Below, one piece after another: positions 53,273-63,085 of a stretch of 64,000 bases of DNA. The notes under the pieces were generated by a model. That model made no database searches. It saw only the letters and a program-made list of their open reading frames with translations, and was not told the DNA's origin. The DNA comes from UBA5868 sp964482025. GTDB lineage: Bacteria > Pseudomonadota > Gammaproteobacteria > Pseudomonadales > Cellvibrionaceae. A program made the translations under genes and the position numbers. The stretch is taken from contig CAYZVN010000001.1 of the NCBI GenBank assembly GCA_964482025.1, positions 45,415 to 109,414 of the forward strand, read 5' to 3'. Within the stretch, counting starts at the first letter, position 1. Every line of letters begins with the position of its first letter.

Positions 53273-54997
53273 TTATTTTACAGCCGCATACCAGGTCGTG
53301 CCTGATTTAGGCCATGTGCTGATTGTTCTTACGTCTTCCGGTGGGAGAGTGGTGACGCTTTTTTCCTCTTCTGTCCATTCGCGCCCTTGTGCTTGATGGC
53401 ACATCTGGCAAGTTGAAGTGCTGGTGCTCCATTTACGTCCTTTCAAGAAAAAATGTCTGGGATCGTCGGAAGGATCATCATTTTGATAGAGCTCAAAGAT
53501 TGCTTCCAGATTATTTTCTCTTTGCTCCCAGGCGGGTCGACCGATATCCCAGTCACTATAGTGAAAATCTGGAACATCTTTTAAGCTCAAGAAGAACTGT
53601 GCGCTGTCAAAGTCGCCGGTTTTCAGGAAATAATCTACCCATCCGAGAATCATCGCAATGCGGTTAAATGAAAATATTGGATCATCAGGGCAGGTTCTGT
53701 AATCAGGCCTTTCGTCGCAACCAGAGAATGCCCGCGAATAGGCGAAGTAACTTTCTGCGAAATTTTCTTCCTCTTCATACATAGCCATTCCCACAGTGAA
53801 CGCGTGGAATGGTTCATTGATGAGGCGCCACTCACGATGCTCCTGGTCGATCAAATCAACGGCGGCATCATCGCCGTGTAGTTTGGCCAACCATCTTTTA
53901 TGCAGCGATGTAAAACCGCCTAAAATTGGAGCCAATCTGAAGCGAGTGTTATTTTCGGGATCGACAAACCATGCCTCCTGAAGCTCGCGTGCCATTTCGA
54001 TAGTTAAGGTGGAGAAGTAACCGCCCAGGACAAAATTGTATAGCGCCGTAGGATCATCATAGTCAGCCTCGCCGCCGACCCAAAGATTGAGCGCGGTGAT
54101 TAGGAAAGATGTAAAAACATTGTTAGATTGCTGCGTTATGTCATCCAGTAACGCTGCCGATGCAATGTAGCGCCGCTCCTCGTTATAGTTAAATGCATCG
54201 TAGAAAATGGCGTGAGCAGCATGATTTTCCTCCCATTCAACACCATTCGGTCTCTTAAATATCTTTGTGAGCTTGCTGTCAGTCTTATTCAGTGCTGTTT
54301 TAATCCACTTTTGTTTGGCACCAAGTGCCTGAGCTCTATGCAAGAAATATTGGGCAATAATGGTATGTTTGAGCGCTTCGCCATCGCTATGGTGCGGGCC
54401 TTTAGGAGGTTTGGACGCGTGAGGCGGATGCTTTGGCCCTTTGCCATTGTGATGAGGCCCTTTCCCCGGTGGTGATTGTGGAATATGGATATGCTGTGGC
54501 CCCTTGTGATGAGGTCCTTTGTGATGAGGTCCTTTGTGATGAGGCCCTTTGTGATGTGGTCCTTTGTGATGTGGTCCTTTGTGATGTGGTCCTATCAAGG
54601 ATTGACTAAGGTGATACAACGCTAGAGTTTTCACCAGCACAATATCATTAGGATTATCCAGATATGCAGTCAGGACGATTTTTTCAAATACTGAAATGTC
54701 AGGCTGGCTGTTTCTCGGCAGAATTGTTTCGTAATCAGCTACTGGATCATAGGTCGGTTCCGACAACTTCCCGTAACCCCGAATTTTATAACCCGCATCT
54801 TGTCGCAGCTGGTTTTTGACCGCCGGATGCTTCTCTATTTTGTGAATTTCTTTTTGATCAATACCAAGCTCATAATAAAACTGAATATTACTGGAGTAAT
54901 GGTCTGAGTTGGGAATGTTATTATCGCGATAGTCCGCTTGCGCACTCAATGTGAAAAGTACGCAGCATAGCGGAAAGAAAAACTTATAAAGCCTCAT
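53273..54997 (-). CDS. Secreted His-rich repeat protein with a CxxCH heme-type motif
   Basis: The protein has 574 residues from the ATG at 54997, with AGGAG ten bases upstream. A signal peptide (FFFPLCCVLFTLSAQA) sends it to the periplasm. Residues about 136-165 are six perfect GPHHK units, followed by further His/Pro/Lys-rich sequence to about residue 208, a probable metal-binding linker. The large middle part (residues about 210-515) is helical and rich in Trp, Tyr and acidic residues; I recognise no family. Near the end, TCQMCHQAQGREW gives C530-x-x-C533-H534, the covalent heme c attachment motif, so a single c-type heme is plausible. It lies 78 bases after the polyketide synthase gene. 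The function is unknown. Confidence 0.7.
   Translation of the reverse strand: MRLYKFFFPLCCVLFTLSAQADYRDNNIPNSDHYSSNIQFYYELGIDQKEIHKIEKHPAVKNQLRQDAGYKIRGYGKLSEPTYDPVADYETILPRNSQPDISVFEKIVLTAYLDNPNDIVLVKTLALYHLSQSLIGPHHKGPHHKGPHHKGPHHKGPHHKGPHHKGPQHIHIPQSPPGKGPHHNGKGPKHPPHASKPPKGPHHSDGEALKHTIIAQYFLHRAQALGAKQKWIKTALNKTDSKLTKIFKRPNGVEWEENHAAHAIFYDAFNYNEERRYIASAALLDDITQQSNNVFTSFLITALNLWVGGEADYDDPTALYNFVLGGYFSTLTIEMARELQEAWFVDPENNTRFRLAPILGGFTSLHKRWLAKLHGDDAAVDLIDQEHREWRLINEPFHAFTVGMAMYEEEENFAESYFAYSRAFSGCDERPDYRTCPDDPIFSFNRIAMILGWVDYFLKTGDFDSAQFFLSLKDVPDFHYSDWDIGRPAWEQRENNLEAIFELYQNDDPSDDPRHFFLKGRKWSTSTSTCQMCHQAQGREWTEEEKSVTTLPPEDVRTISTWPKSGTTWYAAVK
54503..54592 (-). repeat. Six in-frame 15-bp tandem repeats encoding GPHHK
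   Basis: Six 15-base units with minor third-position variation (GGA/GGC/GGG and CCA/CCT) encode six identical pentapeptides. The synonymous variation indicates selection for the peptide and not a fresh slippage event. Confidence 0.9.
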
Positions 54998-55075
54998 GTT
55001 TAATGCTCCTATTCTGATTTTAGTTATTCCGTATTGTTTTTTAATATTCCCTAACTTTTTTTCAACGGTCACTTG

Positions 55076-58000
55076 TTAGACTGAATCTTCAGTCTTATAG
55101 GCTTCTATTTTTAGATTGTCTTGATTCACATTTTTGGCAATGCTGATAAGGCTCTCCAGAACATCATCCGCTATTGCCTGTACGGTACCCAAGTAAAAGC
55201 AATCCTTCCAAAAATAGAAAGACATTACTATGCCTCCGTTCTTATACGTAGTTTTGATTAAAAACTGATGCATATGGTCTTTCTCAACAATTTTTGTTAC
55301 CTCCTTGCCAATCCCTTCAGGGGCCATCCCGAACCATTCCCGCTGATTTTCGTTCTCGTAGCTAATCAGATCAAAATTAACTACGATTTTCGGCATATCC
55401 TGCACGGTGAAAATTTCCCGGGTTTCTTCGTCAGTATTGAGATATCTCAACGCCCTCAATCCGATACCGCCATTCGGCACCTGAAGACGCTGTTCTTTTA
55501 TTAATCTGATATTCTGGATAACGGTGTTCTCGGGTTTAAGCTCAAATAGCACGCTTGAGAGTTCCCCTATCTGACCGAATAATTTTGGCATTTCAATATC
55601 ATCCAATATATTCATCCGCGCGTGAATGTTGATATCGGCCCAGAGTGAATCAGCGAGTGTGATTTTGGAAAATGCCTTGATGAGCGCATAGATACAAATA
55701 TCGTCGATTTCAACCCGCTGCTCTTTGCAGATTTCTGTTAAGGCAACATAGTCTTTTGCGGTGATATCGATACCGGTTGCGATGAAGTCTTCCGGAACTC
55801 GTTCGCGCCCAGAGTCATAGTCATTTGGCAAGTAGCTCAAGCGACTCTTTTCGACTTTTTCCATCCAGTAGGGTATTTGCTCAACAGCTTCTTCATGCGC
55901 AAAGCGGTTTAGTCGCTTGCTCCAATCTCCTAATGAGAATGTCTTTTTCGGAAAATACACAGGTTGTTTATTAAGCACCTTGAGGTACGTTGAGGCGAAG
56001 TCGTCGGATAGAGTCTTTTGTGACATGCCATCTGAAATGTAATGATGGAATATCGAAAAGAAACGGTAAGGACGATCGCTATTCAGACGATAGCAGGCCA
56101 TGCTGAACAGTGCAGTTGGTTGAGTAAAACTAAAGCTTCTATGCAACTGTGCGTTCGTTTCCTGCATTTTCGCTCGTCCGGCTTCGTACTCCAAATCGCT
56201 AAAATCATATTCTTCAATAGCGAAATTTTCGCGTAACGGCACTATCTCCTGCCTGAAATTTTCTCCATCAGTGAAGATCTGAACGCGGCAACCGTCGTGG
56301 TAGGTCAGAAGTATTTTCATGGTTGTCGTAAGAGCACCGAGATCGTACTTAGAGGAATCTATCTCAAGCAATGCTCCAACGTTAAAATGGCTGGACTGCT
56401 GTTGCCGCACCCAGCAACTCACCATGGCTGTGGGGTGCTCAAGGGAACCATTAATCTCACAATTCGCAACTTTATCCGGATGATTGGGATCCCACATCAA
56501 AATCTCATGGTCGTAGCTTCCAGATTCGGACTTATCGTCAAGTGCATTTTCGACAATATATTTTGCTATCGCGTTAACGGTTGGATATTTCATCACTAAT
56601 GTCGCAGGCAGCTTCGACTTCAACATACCTTGCAGTCGAATTTTAAAATCCATTGACATCAGGGAATTCATCCCGTATTCGAATATATTATTGCTGCTGT
56701 CGATGCCCTCTGGAGAATCAACACCTAAAACATCAGCGAGGATCTGCTTGATATGATTTTTTAGGATCAGCTCACGCTGGTCAGCAGCGACCAATTTCAA
56801 CTGCTCCGTCAGGTCCAGGGTGACATCGGTTTGGTTTTCTCCCATTAAATCCTTGAATAGGGTTTTTTGTGCCGGATCGGGATATTGTTTAGCAATTAAC
56901 GACCAGTTCAAGTCGAAAACTCCCGCTTGAGGAACCTTGTAGGCAAGCAGTTGGGACATGGCACCCAGTCCCTGCTCTGCAGATAGCGCCTCCATTCCTG
57001 CATCCTTCATGCGCTGAATATCTCTCGCATCCAGGCTGGCGGCCATGCCGGAGCCTCCCCATGGTCCCCAATTAATGGTCAAGGCGGGTTTTCCAAGTGC
57101 GCGGCGATGGAACGCCAAAGTATCCATAAACGCGTTGGCTGACGCATAATTACTCTGACCCGCCCATCCTACAATCGATGCGATGGACGAGAAGCAGACG
57201 AAGAAGTCTAAGTTAATGTGCTGCGTATGCTGGTGCAGATTCCACGCACCTTTCACTTTTGGCGCCAGGACTTTATTAAATTTTTCCTGGGTTTGCAGCA
57301 TGATGGTTCCATCTTCCAGCACGCCGGCCGAATGAATGATACCGGCAAGCGGATATGGACCTTTCTCGATGATCTCCACCACTTTTGCCACATCACTGCT
57401 GTTGGAAACATCGGCGCGCAGTGTATTAACTTGCACGCCCATTTCCCTGACAGCATTTATTTTGTGGTTTGCCTCTTCTGAAGGGGAGCTTCTGCCGATC
57501 AATACAATTGATTCCGCACCTTTTTCGGCCAGCCAGTTCATTATTTCTAGCCCCAGACCGCCGAGCCCACCGGTCACAAGGTAGCTGTGCCCGCGTTTAA
57601 TTACCTCCTGATCGCGTCCTTGAACGACTTTCACATTGGAAACTCCAAACGCCAGCGCAATTTTTCGTGATTCTTTGTTCCAATAAGAGAGGGCTGTATC
57701 TATGTCGTCGACGGGGGCAACTGGCACAGGTAAAGGTGCCAGCAATCCTTTATCAAACATATCGATAATTTCTTTCATCAGCTCGCTGCACAATTTTGCG
57801 CGCTGTCCGGCCAGGCTCGCGATACCAACGGTTTGATAACAAATATTTCTCGCCGCCAATTTCTCCACTATGGCCGCACTGGATTCAGCAGTATTCTCTC
57901 TGAGATCAATAAATCGTCCAAACGGGCTCATCAGCGTCAATGTTTTGTTAACGAACTGGCCGGTGAGGGTGTTAAGCACAATATCGATTCCCTGACCGCC

Positions 58001-61000
58001 TTCACCGTTAGAAATAGACGTTATCTGACGGGCAAATTCGAATGTTGTCGAATCAAAAACGCCGGCCAAACCGAGTGTGCGAAGGTGCGCTCGCTGATCT
58101 TCGGTGCTAGCCGTTGCATAGACTTTGGCTTTTTTAAGTAAGGCCAATTGCACGGCGGCCAAGCCGATATCGGCTGTTGCTTCGTGTATCAGAACGGTTT
58201 CGCCTTCCTGCATTCTGGCAAGGTAATTCAAGCTGTAGTGCGCGGCCAAAAAGGTGCCCGGTATAGAAGCTGCTTGCTCGGGGCTTAAGTATTCCGGTTT
58301 TTTTATTGCAGTTATTGAATTGGCGCGGACAACTGATGACAGCCCCTCTTTAGCAAACGCGATAACCTGATCACCCACAGTTAACCGACTGACGTTACTG
58401 CCGAGCCCGATAACCGTACCTACGCATTCAAAACCAACCGGGTACTGAAGAAGACCGCCAGCATCGATTGTGGTGTTCAACCGGGATATGGTTTCCAGGC
58501 CGTGTTTGTTTACGGCGGCATAATCGACTTTTAACACCACATCGTCTGCTGCTGGTTCGGGCAATAAAAATGTTTTGAGGGCCCACCGGTCTGAATCGCC
58601 GCCAGATTTGGAATTTTTGACAACATGGAAAGGTCGGTCACCCTTGTGCTCCGCTTCAATCCAGGTGTAATCGTTGAGTTGGGAATCGCCGATGGGGCGC
58701 AATCGATTGACGTGGCGGCCAGATGGTCTGAGGGCGATTTCCTGTTCATATACGTTACTGGTAATGTTATCGGCCAACTGCGCAACGATACTCTCGTCAA
58801 CCTTCGCAGCCAAATCCACCATGCTGATTTTGTATTCCGGATGTTCTGAGGCGAATACTCTGCCGAAGCCCCACAAGGCCCCCTGCACTGGTCTCGGCAA
58901 AGCAGTATCGCCGTTCAGTCGGAACACCGATTGCGATATCAAATAGACCCTTTGCTTATGCTGCCATTCGACCTTGTCGAGTGCCTGCGCCAAATGCATT
59001 GGGGCGATCGTGGTAAAGCCGCAATCGGCTAGCACATCATCGGCCGTAGCGTTTTCTCCGCTCCGACTCTCCAGTCCCCATAGATAAATTATGCCGCGAG
59101 ATGTTTTTGCGTAAGGCTTGATAATGTTAACAATGTCGTTAGATGAATCTGTGCTGACGGTGAAATGACGTTCTCCTATCTGCTCGAAAGTTTCACCTGG
59201 CTGAATCATGCATACCGTTTGTGCACGTTTTTCCAATTCCGCCGCCAGCTGCTGACCCACGCCGTTTGAATCGGTGAAGATGAGCCATTGACCGTTTTGC
59301 GATTCGGCACTGCTACCCTCAACTTCTACCAAGGGCAGGGGCAGGGGCAGCCAATGGAAATCATAAAGTATCGAATCTTTAGCCGACTCGGTGCCGGATT
59401 GAGTTTGTGTCGACTTGAGTTCACCACCAACTATTTCTACCAGAACAGTTCCTTCGGCGTCGAACAGGGTGAGATCTCCGACAATTCGGGAGTCGTCCTT
59501 GTACACCGTTCGGAAATGGCAAAAGCATCTATTACCTGGCTTCTGGTAGTAGTTGATCTCTGCCATTTTTACCGGGAGATAACCTTGGTCGATGGTCGGA
59601 AACAGGCTTTGAAATGCGCCGTCCAGAATGACGGGATGCAACAAATAAGTTCCTATGGAATCCGCCAAAGATGAAGGCAGATTTATTTCCACAATGGATT
59701 CGGTTTCATTGTGCCAGGCGGCTTCTACAGGCTGGAAATATTCCTGGTAGGTAAGACCGAGCTTGTGGCAGTGACGATAAAACTCGTCTTTTGTCCGCTT
59801 CAGAGAGAGTCTTCCGATTAGTTCGGACAGGTCGATGGAATGGTCTGGTGGTGATCCAGTAATCTCACTGACGATTCCCTCGCTGACAATTCTCCATTGA
59901 CCTGTTTGCGTATCCACTGCGCTGATCTGAAAATGACCTTCCCCCACATCGAATTTGCTCTCCAATACGGTCGGTTTTTCCCTATCAATGAAAAAGGCGC
60001 GTTTGAATTCGACATTTTCAAGGGTAATCTTCGTGCTCTTATGTTGAATGTTGGCAAGCGCCAAAGCCATTTCAATATATGCTGCGCCGGGATAGACAAT
60101 CTCTCCCTCCACTTCATGATCCGCCAGATAAGCCAGCTCCTGAAGATCCAGTGTTTTCTGCCAAATGGCCGATGGAGAATTGAGCCTGCCACCTAGCAGC
60201 GGGTGTACGGATTCTGAAAAGCCGCCACGCTGGCTCAGATTTTTTAGGCGGGACTGTTGAACTTCTTCAGACTCCCACCAATAGCCGGCGTGCTGCCAGG
60301 CATAGTTCGGCAAGGAAACCAGCAGTCCCTTGTTGGGATACAGTGCTTGCCAGTCCAGCGGGACGCCAGCGACGTGCAGCGACGCAACAGTCTGGGCAAG
60401 CATTGCTACATCGTCTTGTCCGCGTTTTAACGTCGAAGCGGTAACAACTTTTCGATCCGACTTATTCAGGTTCTTTTCGATGGAGCTCGACAATACCGGG
60501 TGTGGTGCGATCTCAAGAAAAGTATCCAGCCCTTCATTGGCAATTGCTTCAATTGCGGCTTTGAATAAGACAGGCTCTCGAACATTATCAGCCCAATACG
60601 CGGGACCCCAGTCTCCATCTCGTGTCAGCTGTGCGGTTACCGTTGAGAACAATGGAATGGCTGGCTCGTTTACTTTGATACCGTTAAGTACTTCGATCAA
60701 TGGAGCCTTCAGCTGATCCATTATCGGGCTGTGGTAGGGGACGCCGACATTGAGAAAGCGGGCGAACAGGCCTTGTTCGTCAAGTTGTTCGGCAATCGAT
60801 GCCAGGGCTTGCTCATCGCCGGCGAGGGTCAACGCCTGTTCGCTGTTGATGGCGGCAATCGAAATTTTGGATTCGAGGCCTGCCAGGTAAGGTTGCAAAG
60901 CGGTTTCGGTGATTCCAACAGCCAGTATCTTGCCCGTACCCTCGGTTGTATGTTGCAACCGGCTGCGGTGGTAGATGACTCTGATTGCGTCATCGAAATC

Positions 61001-62956
61001 GAGCGCTCCTGCGACAAAAGATGCAGCCACTTCTCCCGCGCTGTGGCCGACTACACAAGCAGGTGTTATGTCCCAGGATTTCAACAATTCCGCCAGAGAA
61101 ACTTGAACAGCGAAAATTGCGGGTTGCGCTATATAAGTGGCGTGAATCCGCTCACTATCTTCCGTATTGAAAATCTCATCGATTAAAGACCAGCCGGTGT
61201 AGCCCTGCAACGCATTGCTGCATTTATCCATCGTCGATCGGAAAACCGGTTCGGTGTTGTATAACTCGCGCCCCATACCAGCCCATTGCGGGCCCATTCC
61301 GGAAAATACAAACGCAATCTTTTTATCTAATCCCGCTTGTGCTGCAGCATGTAAATAATGCCCACCAGGATTGCCCGCGACAAAATCCTGAAGCCCCTGG
61401 GCTATGGCTCCATTGTCCGTACCACGGACTGCAAGTCGGTATTTGTAATGTTCGCGTTTGACGGCAGCGGTATAACAGATATCATGCAGATTTGCCGTCG
61501 GACCGCTCTGAAGATATTTCAGGTATTTATCCGCCTGGTCTTTCAGCCCTTTTTCTGTTTTCGAACTGATCAGCAGAAGTTTCGTATCACCGTTCACCAC
61601 AGGCTTCTGATCTGTACCTGGCTTATCCTGCAGCGGCGCCTGCTCCAGAACCGCGTTGGCGTTGGTGCCGCCAAAGCCGAAAGAATTGACAACGGCTCTT
61701 CGCGGCCCACCTTGTGTATCTGGCCACGCCAACTGCTCGTCCGCGATCCGGACGTTGAGCGCTTTGACATTAATCGCGGGGTTAAGTGTATGGAAGTGAA
61801 TATTCTGGGGAATGACTCCCTCATTCATCGCCATTACAGTTTTAATCAGCCCGGCGGCGCCCGCCGCCGCTTCCATATGACCGATATTGCTCTTTACTGA
61901 ACCGATCACACACGGCTTAGCCGGATTGCGATCACCCAGCGTCTCGCCCAGTGCCTTCACTTCGATCGGGTCACCTACTGCCGTACCTGTACCATGAGCT
62001 TCTGCATACTGAATGTCGCGAGGTGCAATGTCCGATCGGCTCAGTGTTTGGCGCAGTAGCTTTTTCTGAGACTCTCCATTAGGAACGGTGATGCCGATGG
62101 TCTGTCCGTCCTGATTGACACCAGTCTCCTTAATAATTGCAAGAATATTGTCACCATCCCGCTTAGCGTCAACCAGCTTTTTAACCAGTATCAGCCCCGC
62201 GCCCTCACTGCGTACGTAACCGTTTGCGGAGGCATCGAAACTTTTGCAGCGTCCGTCGGGAGACAGCATTGATGCCTTGCAAATCGACATCGTCAGTTCG
62301 GGGCGCAATAGAATATTCACGCCGCCAGCAATGGCGAGTTTACTGTCGCTGTTCCGCAATGCCTTGCACGCCATATCCAACGCTACCAGTGAGGAAGAGC
62401 AGGCGGTATCCAGCGTTACACTTGGTCCCGTAAAATCGAATGCGTAGGAAATCCTGGCTGCAGTCAAAGTCATCGATGGGCCGGTCGCTGTATGGCTTGT
62501 CATCAATTTGCGCGCCGCTGAATCCAGCTGCAGCTGCTCGTAGTCATGCATGAACTGGCCGATATATACCGCCGTGTCGCTCCCTTTGAGCTCACTTGCT
62601 TTCAGGCCGGCATTTTCAAGTGCCTCGTACGCAAGCTCCAGCAGCCAGCGGTGTTGTGGATCTATATGTGGTGCCTCTTTGGGGGAAATACCGAAAAACT
62701 GAGGATCGAACTGATCGATGTCGCGGATGAATCCGCCGCGGTTAACGTACATCTTGTTGGGTTTTTCTTTATCCGCATCGTAATACGCAGCGTGGTCCCA
62801 ACGATCAGGCGGAACTTGAACGATGCCGTCACCACCCGCCAGCAGAAAACTCCAAAATTCCTGGGGACTGTTTACCCCACCAGGAAACCGGCATGACATG
62901 CCGATAATTGCGATATCGTTGTTCAAGTGACTTCTTGAGCCATCCTCGGTTTTCAT
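55076..62956 (-). CDS. Type I highly reducing polyketide synthase with terminal condensation domain
   Basis: The protein has 2626 residues from the ATG at 62956, with AAGGGATAG upstream. Domains in order: KS (residues about 10-430) with Cys186 in DTACSSSLVALD, His321 in EAHGTGT and His360 in SNIGH. AT (about 545-850) with Ser639 in GHSAGE and a VPYHSP specificity segment. DH (about 920-1190) with His947 in the HxxxGxxxxP motif and Asp1112 in LDGAFQ. A structural non-catalytic KR half is likely at about 1210-1450. ER is at about 1460-1765, and KR (about 1785-1965) has TGGLGGLG and Tyr1937 in NYASANAF. ACP has Ser2098 in GMNSL. The C-terminal domain (about 2180-2615) has HHYISDG (residues 2304-2310), the HHxxxDG motif of condensation/acyltransferase enzymes. 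There is no methyltransferase or thioesterase domain. The single-module layout implies iterative synthesis of a reduced chain, released by ester or amide formation onto an acceptor. Confidence 0.9.
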   Translation of the reverse strand: MKTEDGSRSHLNNDIAIIGMSCRFPGGVNSPQEFWSFLLAGGDGIVQVPPDRWDHAAYYDADKEKPNKMYVNRGGFIRDIDQFDPQFFGISPKEAPHIDPQHRWLLELAYEALENAGLKASELKGSDTAVYIGQFMHDYEQLQLDSAARKLMTSHTATGPSMTLTAARISYAFDFTGPSVTLDTACSSSLVALDMACKALRNSDSKLAIAGGVNILLRPELTMSICKASMLSPDGRCKSFDASANGYVRSEGAGLILVKKLVDAKRDGDNILAIIKETGVNQDGQTIGITVPNGESQKKLLRQTLSRSDIAPRDIQYAEAHGTGTAVGDPIEVKALGETLGDRNPAKPCVIGSVKSNIGHMEAAAGAAGLIKTVMAMNEGVIPQNIHFHTLNPAINVKALNVRIADEQLAWPDTQGGPRRAVVNSFGFGGTNANAVLEQAPLQDKPGTDQKPVVNGDTKLLLISSKTEKGLKDQADKYLKYLQSGPTANLHDICYTAAVKREHYKYRLAVRGTDNGAIAQGLQDFVAGNPGGHYLHAAAQAGLDKKIAFVFSGMGPQWAGMGRELYNTEPVFRSTMDKCSNALQGYTGWSLIDEIFNTEDSERIHATYIAQPAIFAVQVSLAELLKSWDITPACVVGHSAGEVAASFVAGALDFDDAIRVIYHRSRLQHTTEGTGKILAVGITETALQPYLAGLESKISIAAINSEQALTLAGDEQALASIAEQLDEQGLFARFLNVGVPYHSPIMDQLKAPLIEVLNGIKVNEPAIPLFSTVTAQLTRDGDWGPAYWADNVREPVLFKAAIEAIANEGLDTFLEIAPHPVLSSSIEKNLNKSDRKVVTASTLKRGQDDVAMLAQTVASLHVAGVPLDWQALYPNKGLLVSLPNYAWQHAGYWWESEEVQQSRLKNLSQRGGFSESVHPLLGGRLNSPSAIWQKTLDLQELAYLADHEVEGEIVYPGAAYIEMALALANIQHKSTKITLENVEFKRAFFIDREKPTVLESKFDVGEGHFQISAVDTQTGQWRIVSEGIVSEITGSPPDHSIDLSELIGRLSLKRTKDEFYRHCHKLGLTYQEYFQPVEAAWHNETESIVEINLPSSLADSIGTYLLHPVILDGAFQSLFPTIDQGYLPVKMAEINYYQKPGNRCFCHFRTVYKDDSRIVGDLTLFDAEGTVLVEIVGGELKSTQTQSGTESAKDSILYDFHWLPLPLPLVEVEGSSAESQNGQWLIFTDSNGVGQQLAAELEKRAQTVCMIQPGETFEQIGERHFTVSTDSSNDIVNIIKPYAKTSRGIIYLWGLESRSGENATADDVLADCGFTTIAPMHLAQALDKVEWQHKQRVYLISQSVFRLNGDTALPRPVQGALWGFGRVFASEHPEYKISMVDLAAKVDESIVAQLADNITSNVYEQEIALRPSGRHVNRLRPIGDSQLNDYTWIEAEHKGDRPFHVVKNSKSGGDSDRWALKTFLLPEPAADDVVLKVDYAAVNKHGLETISRLNTTIDAGGLLQYPVGFECVGTVIGLGSNVSRLTVGDQVIAFAKEGLSSVVRANSITAIKKPEYLSPEQAASIPGTFLAAHYSLNYLARMQEGETVLIHEATADIGLAAVQLALLKKAKVYATASTEDQRAHLRTLGLAGVFDSTTFEFARQITSISNGEGGQGIDIVLNTLTGQFVNKTLTLMSPFGRFIDLRENTAESSAAIVEKLAARNICYQTVGIASLAGQRAKLCSELMKEIIDMFDKGLLAPLPVPVAPVDDIDTALSYWNKESRKIALAFGVSNVKVVQGRDQEVIKRGHSYLVTGGLGGLGLEIMNWLAEKGAESIVLIGRSSPSEEANHKINAVREMGVQVNTLRADVSNSSDVAKVVEIIEKGPYPLAGIIHSAGVLEDGTIMLQTQEKFNKVLAPKVKGAWNLHQHTQHINLDFFVCFSSIASIVGWAGQSNYASANAFMDTLAFHRRALGKPALTINWGPWGGSGMAASLDARDIQRMKDAGMEALSAEQGLGAMSQLLAYKVPQAGVFDLNWSLIAKQYPDPAQKTLFKDLMGENQTDVTLDLTEQLKLVAADQRELILKNHIKQILADVLGVDSPEGIDSSNNIFEYGMNSLMSMDFKIRLQGMLKSKLPATLVMKYPTVNAIAKYIVENALDDKSESGSYDHEILMWDPNHPDKVANCEINGSLEHPTAMVSCWVRQQQSSHFNVGALLEIDSSKYDLGALTTTMKILLTYHDGCRVQIFTDGENFRQEIVPLRENFAIEEYDFSDLEYEAGRAKMQETNAQLHRSFSFTQPTALFSMACYRLNSDRPYRFFSIFHHYISDGMSQKTLSDDFASTYLKVLNKQPVYFPKKTFSLGDWSKRLNRFAHEEAVEQIPYWMEKVEKSRLSYLPNDYDSGRERVPEDFIATGIDITAKDYVALTEICKEQRVEIDDICIYALIKAFSKITLADSLWADINIHARMNILDDIEMPKLFGQIGELSSVLFELKPENTVIQNIRLIKEQRLQVPNGGIGLRALRYLNTDEETREIFTVQDMPKIVVNFDLISYENENQREWFGMAPEGIGKEVTKIVEKDHMHQFLIKTTYKNGGIVMSFYFWKDCFYLGTVQAIADDVLESLISIAKNVNQDNLKIEAYKTEDSV

Positions 62957-63085
62957 ATATCTCTATCCCTTTCATGAATCATTACAGTACAGAAGTCTGA
63001 ACAAGCAATCCTGAAGCTAATCCGATGACAATGAAGTGAGAAGCCATTGTCATGCGAGGCTGGGATTTTTCGGCGATCTTAGTCG

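Noticed and set aside
54503..54592. CRISPR-like short repeats
   Set aside because: The units are contiguous 15-mers without spacers and encode an in-frame GPHHK peptide repeat.
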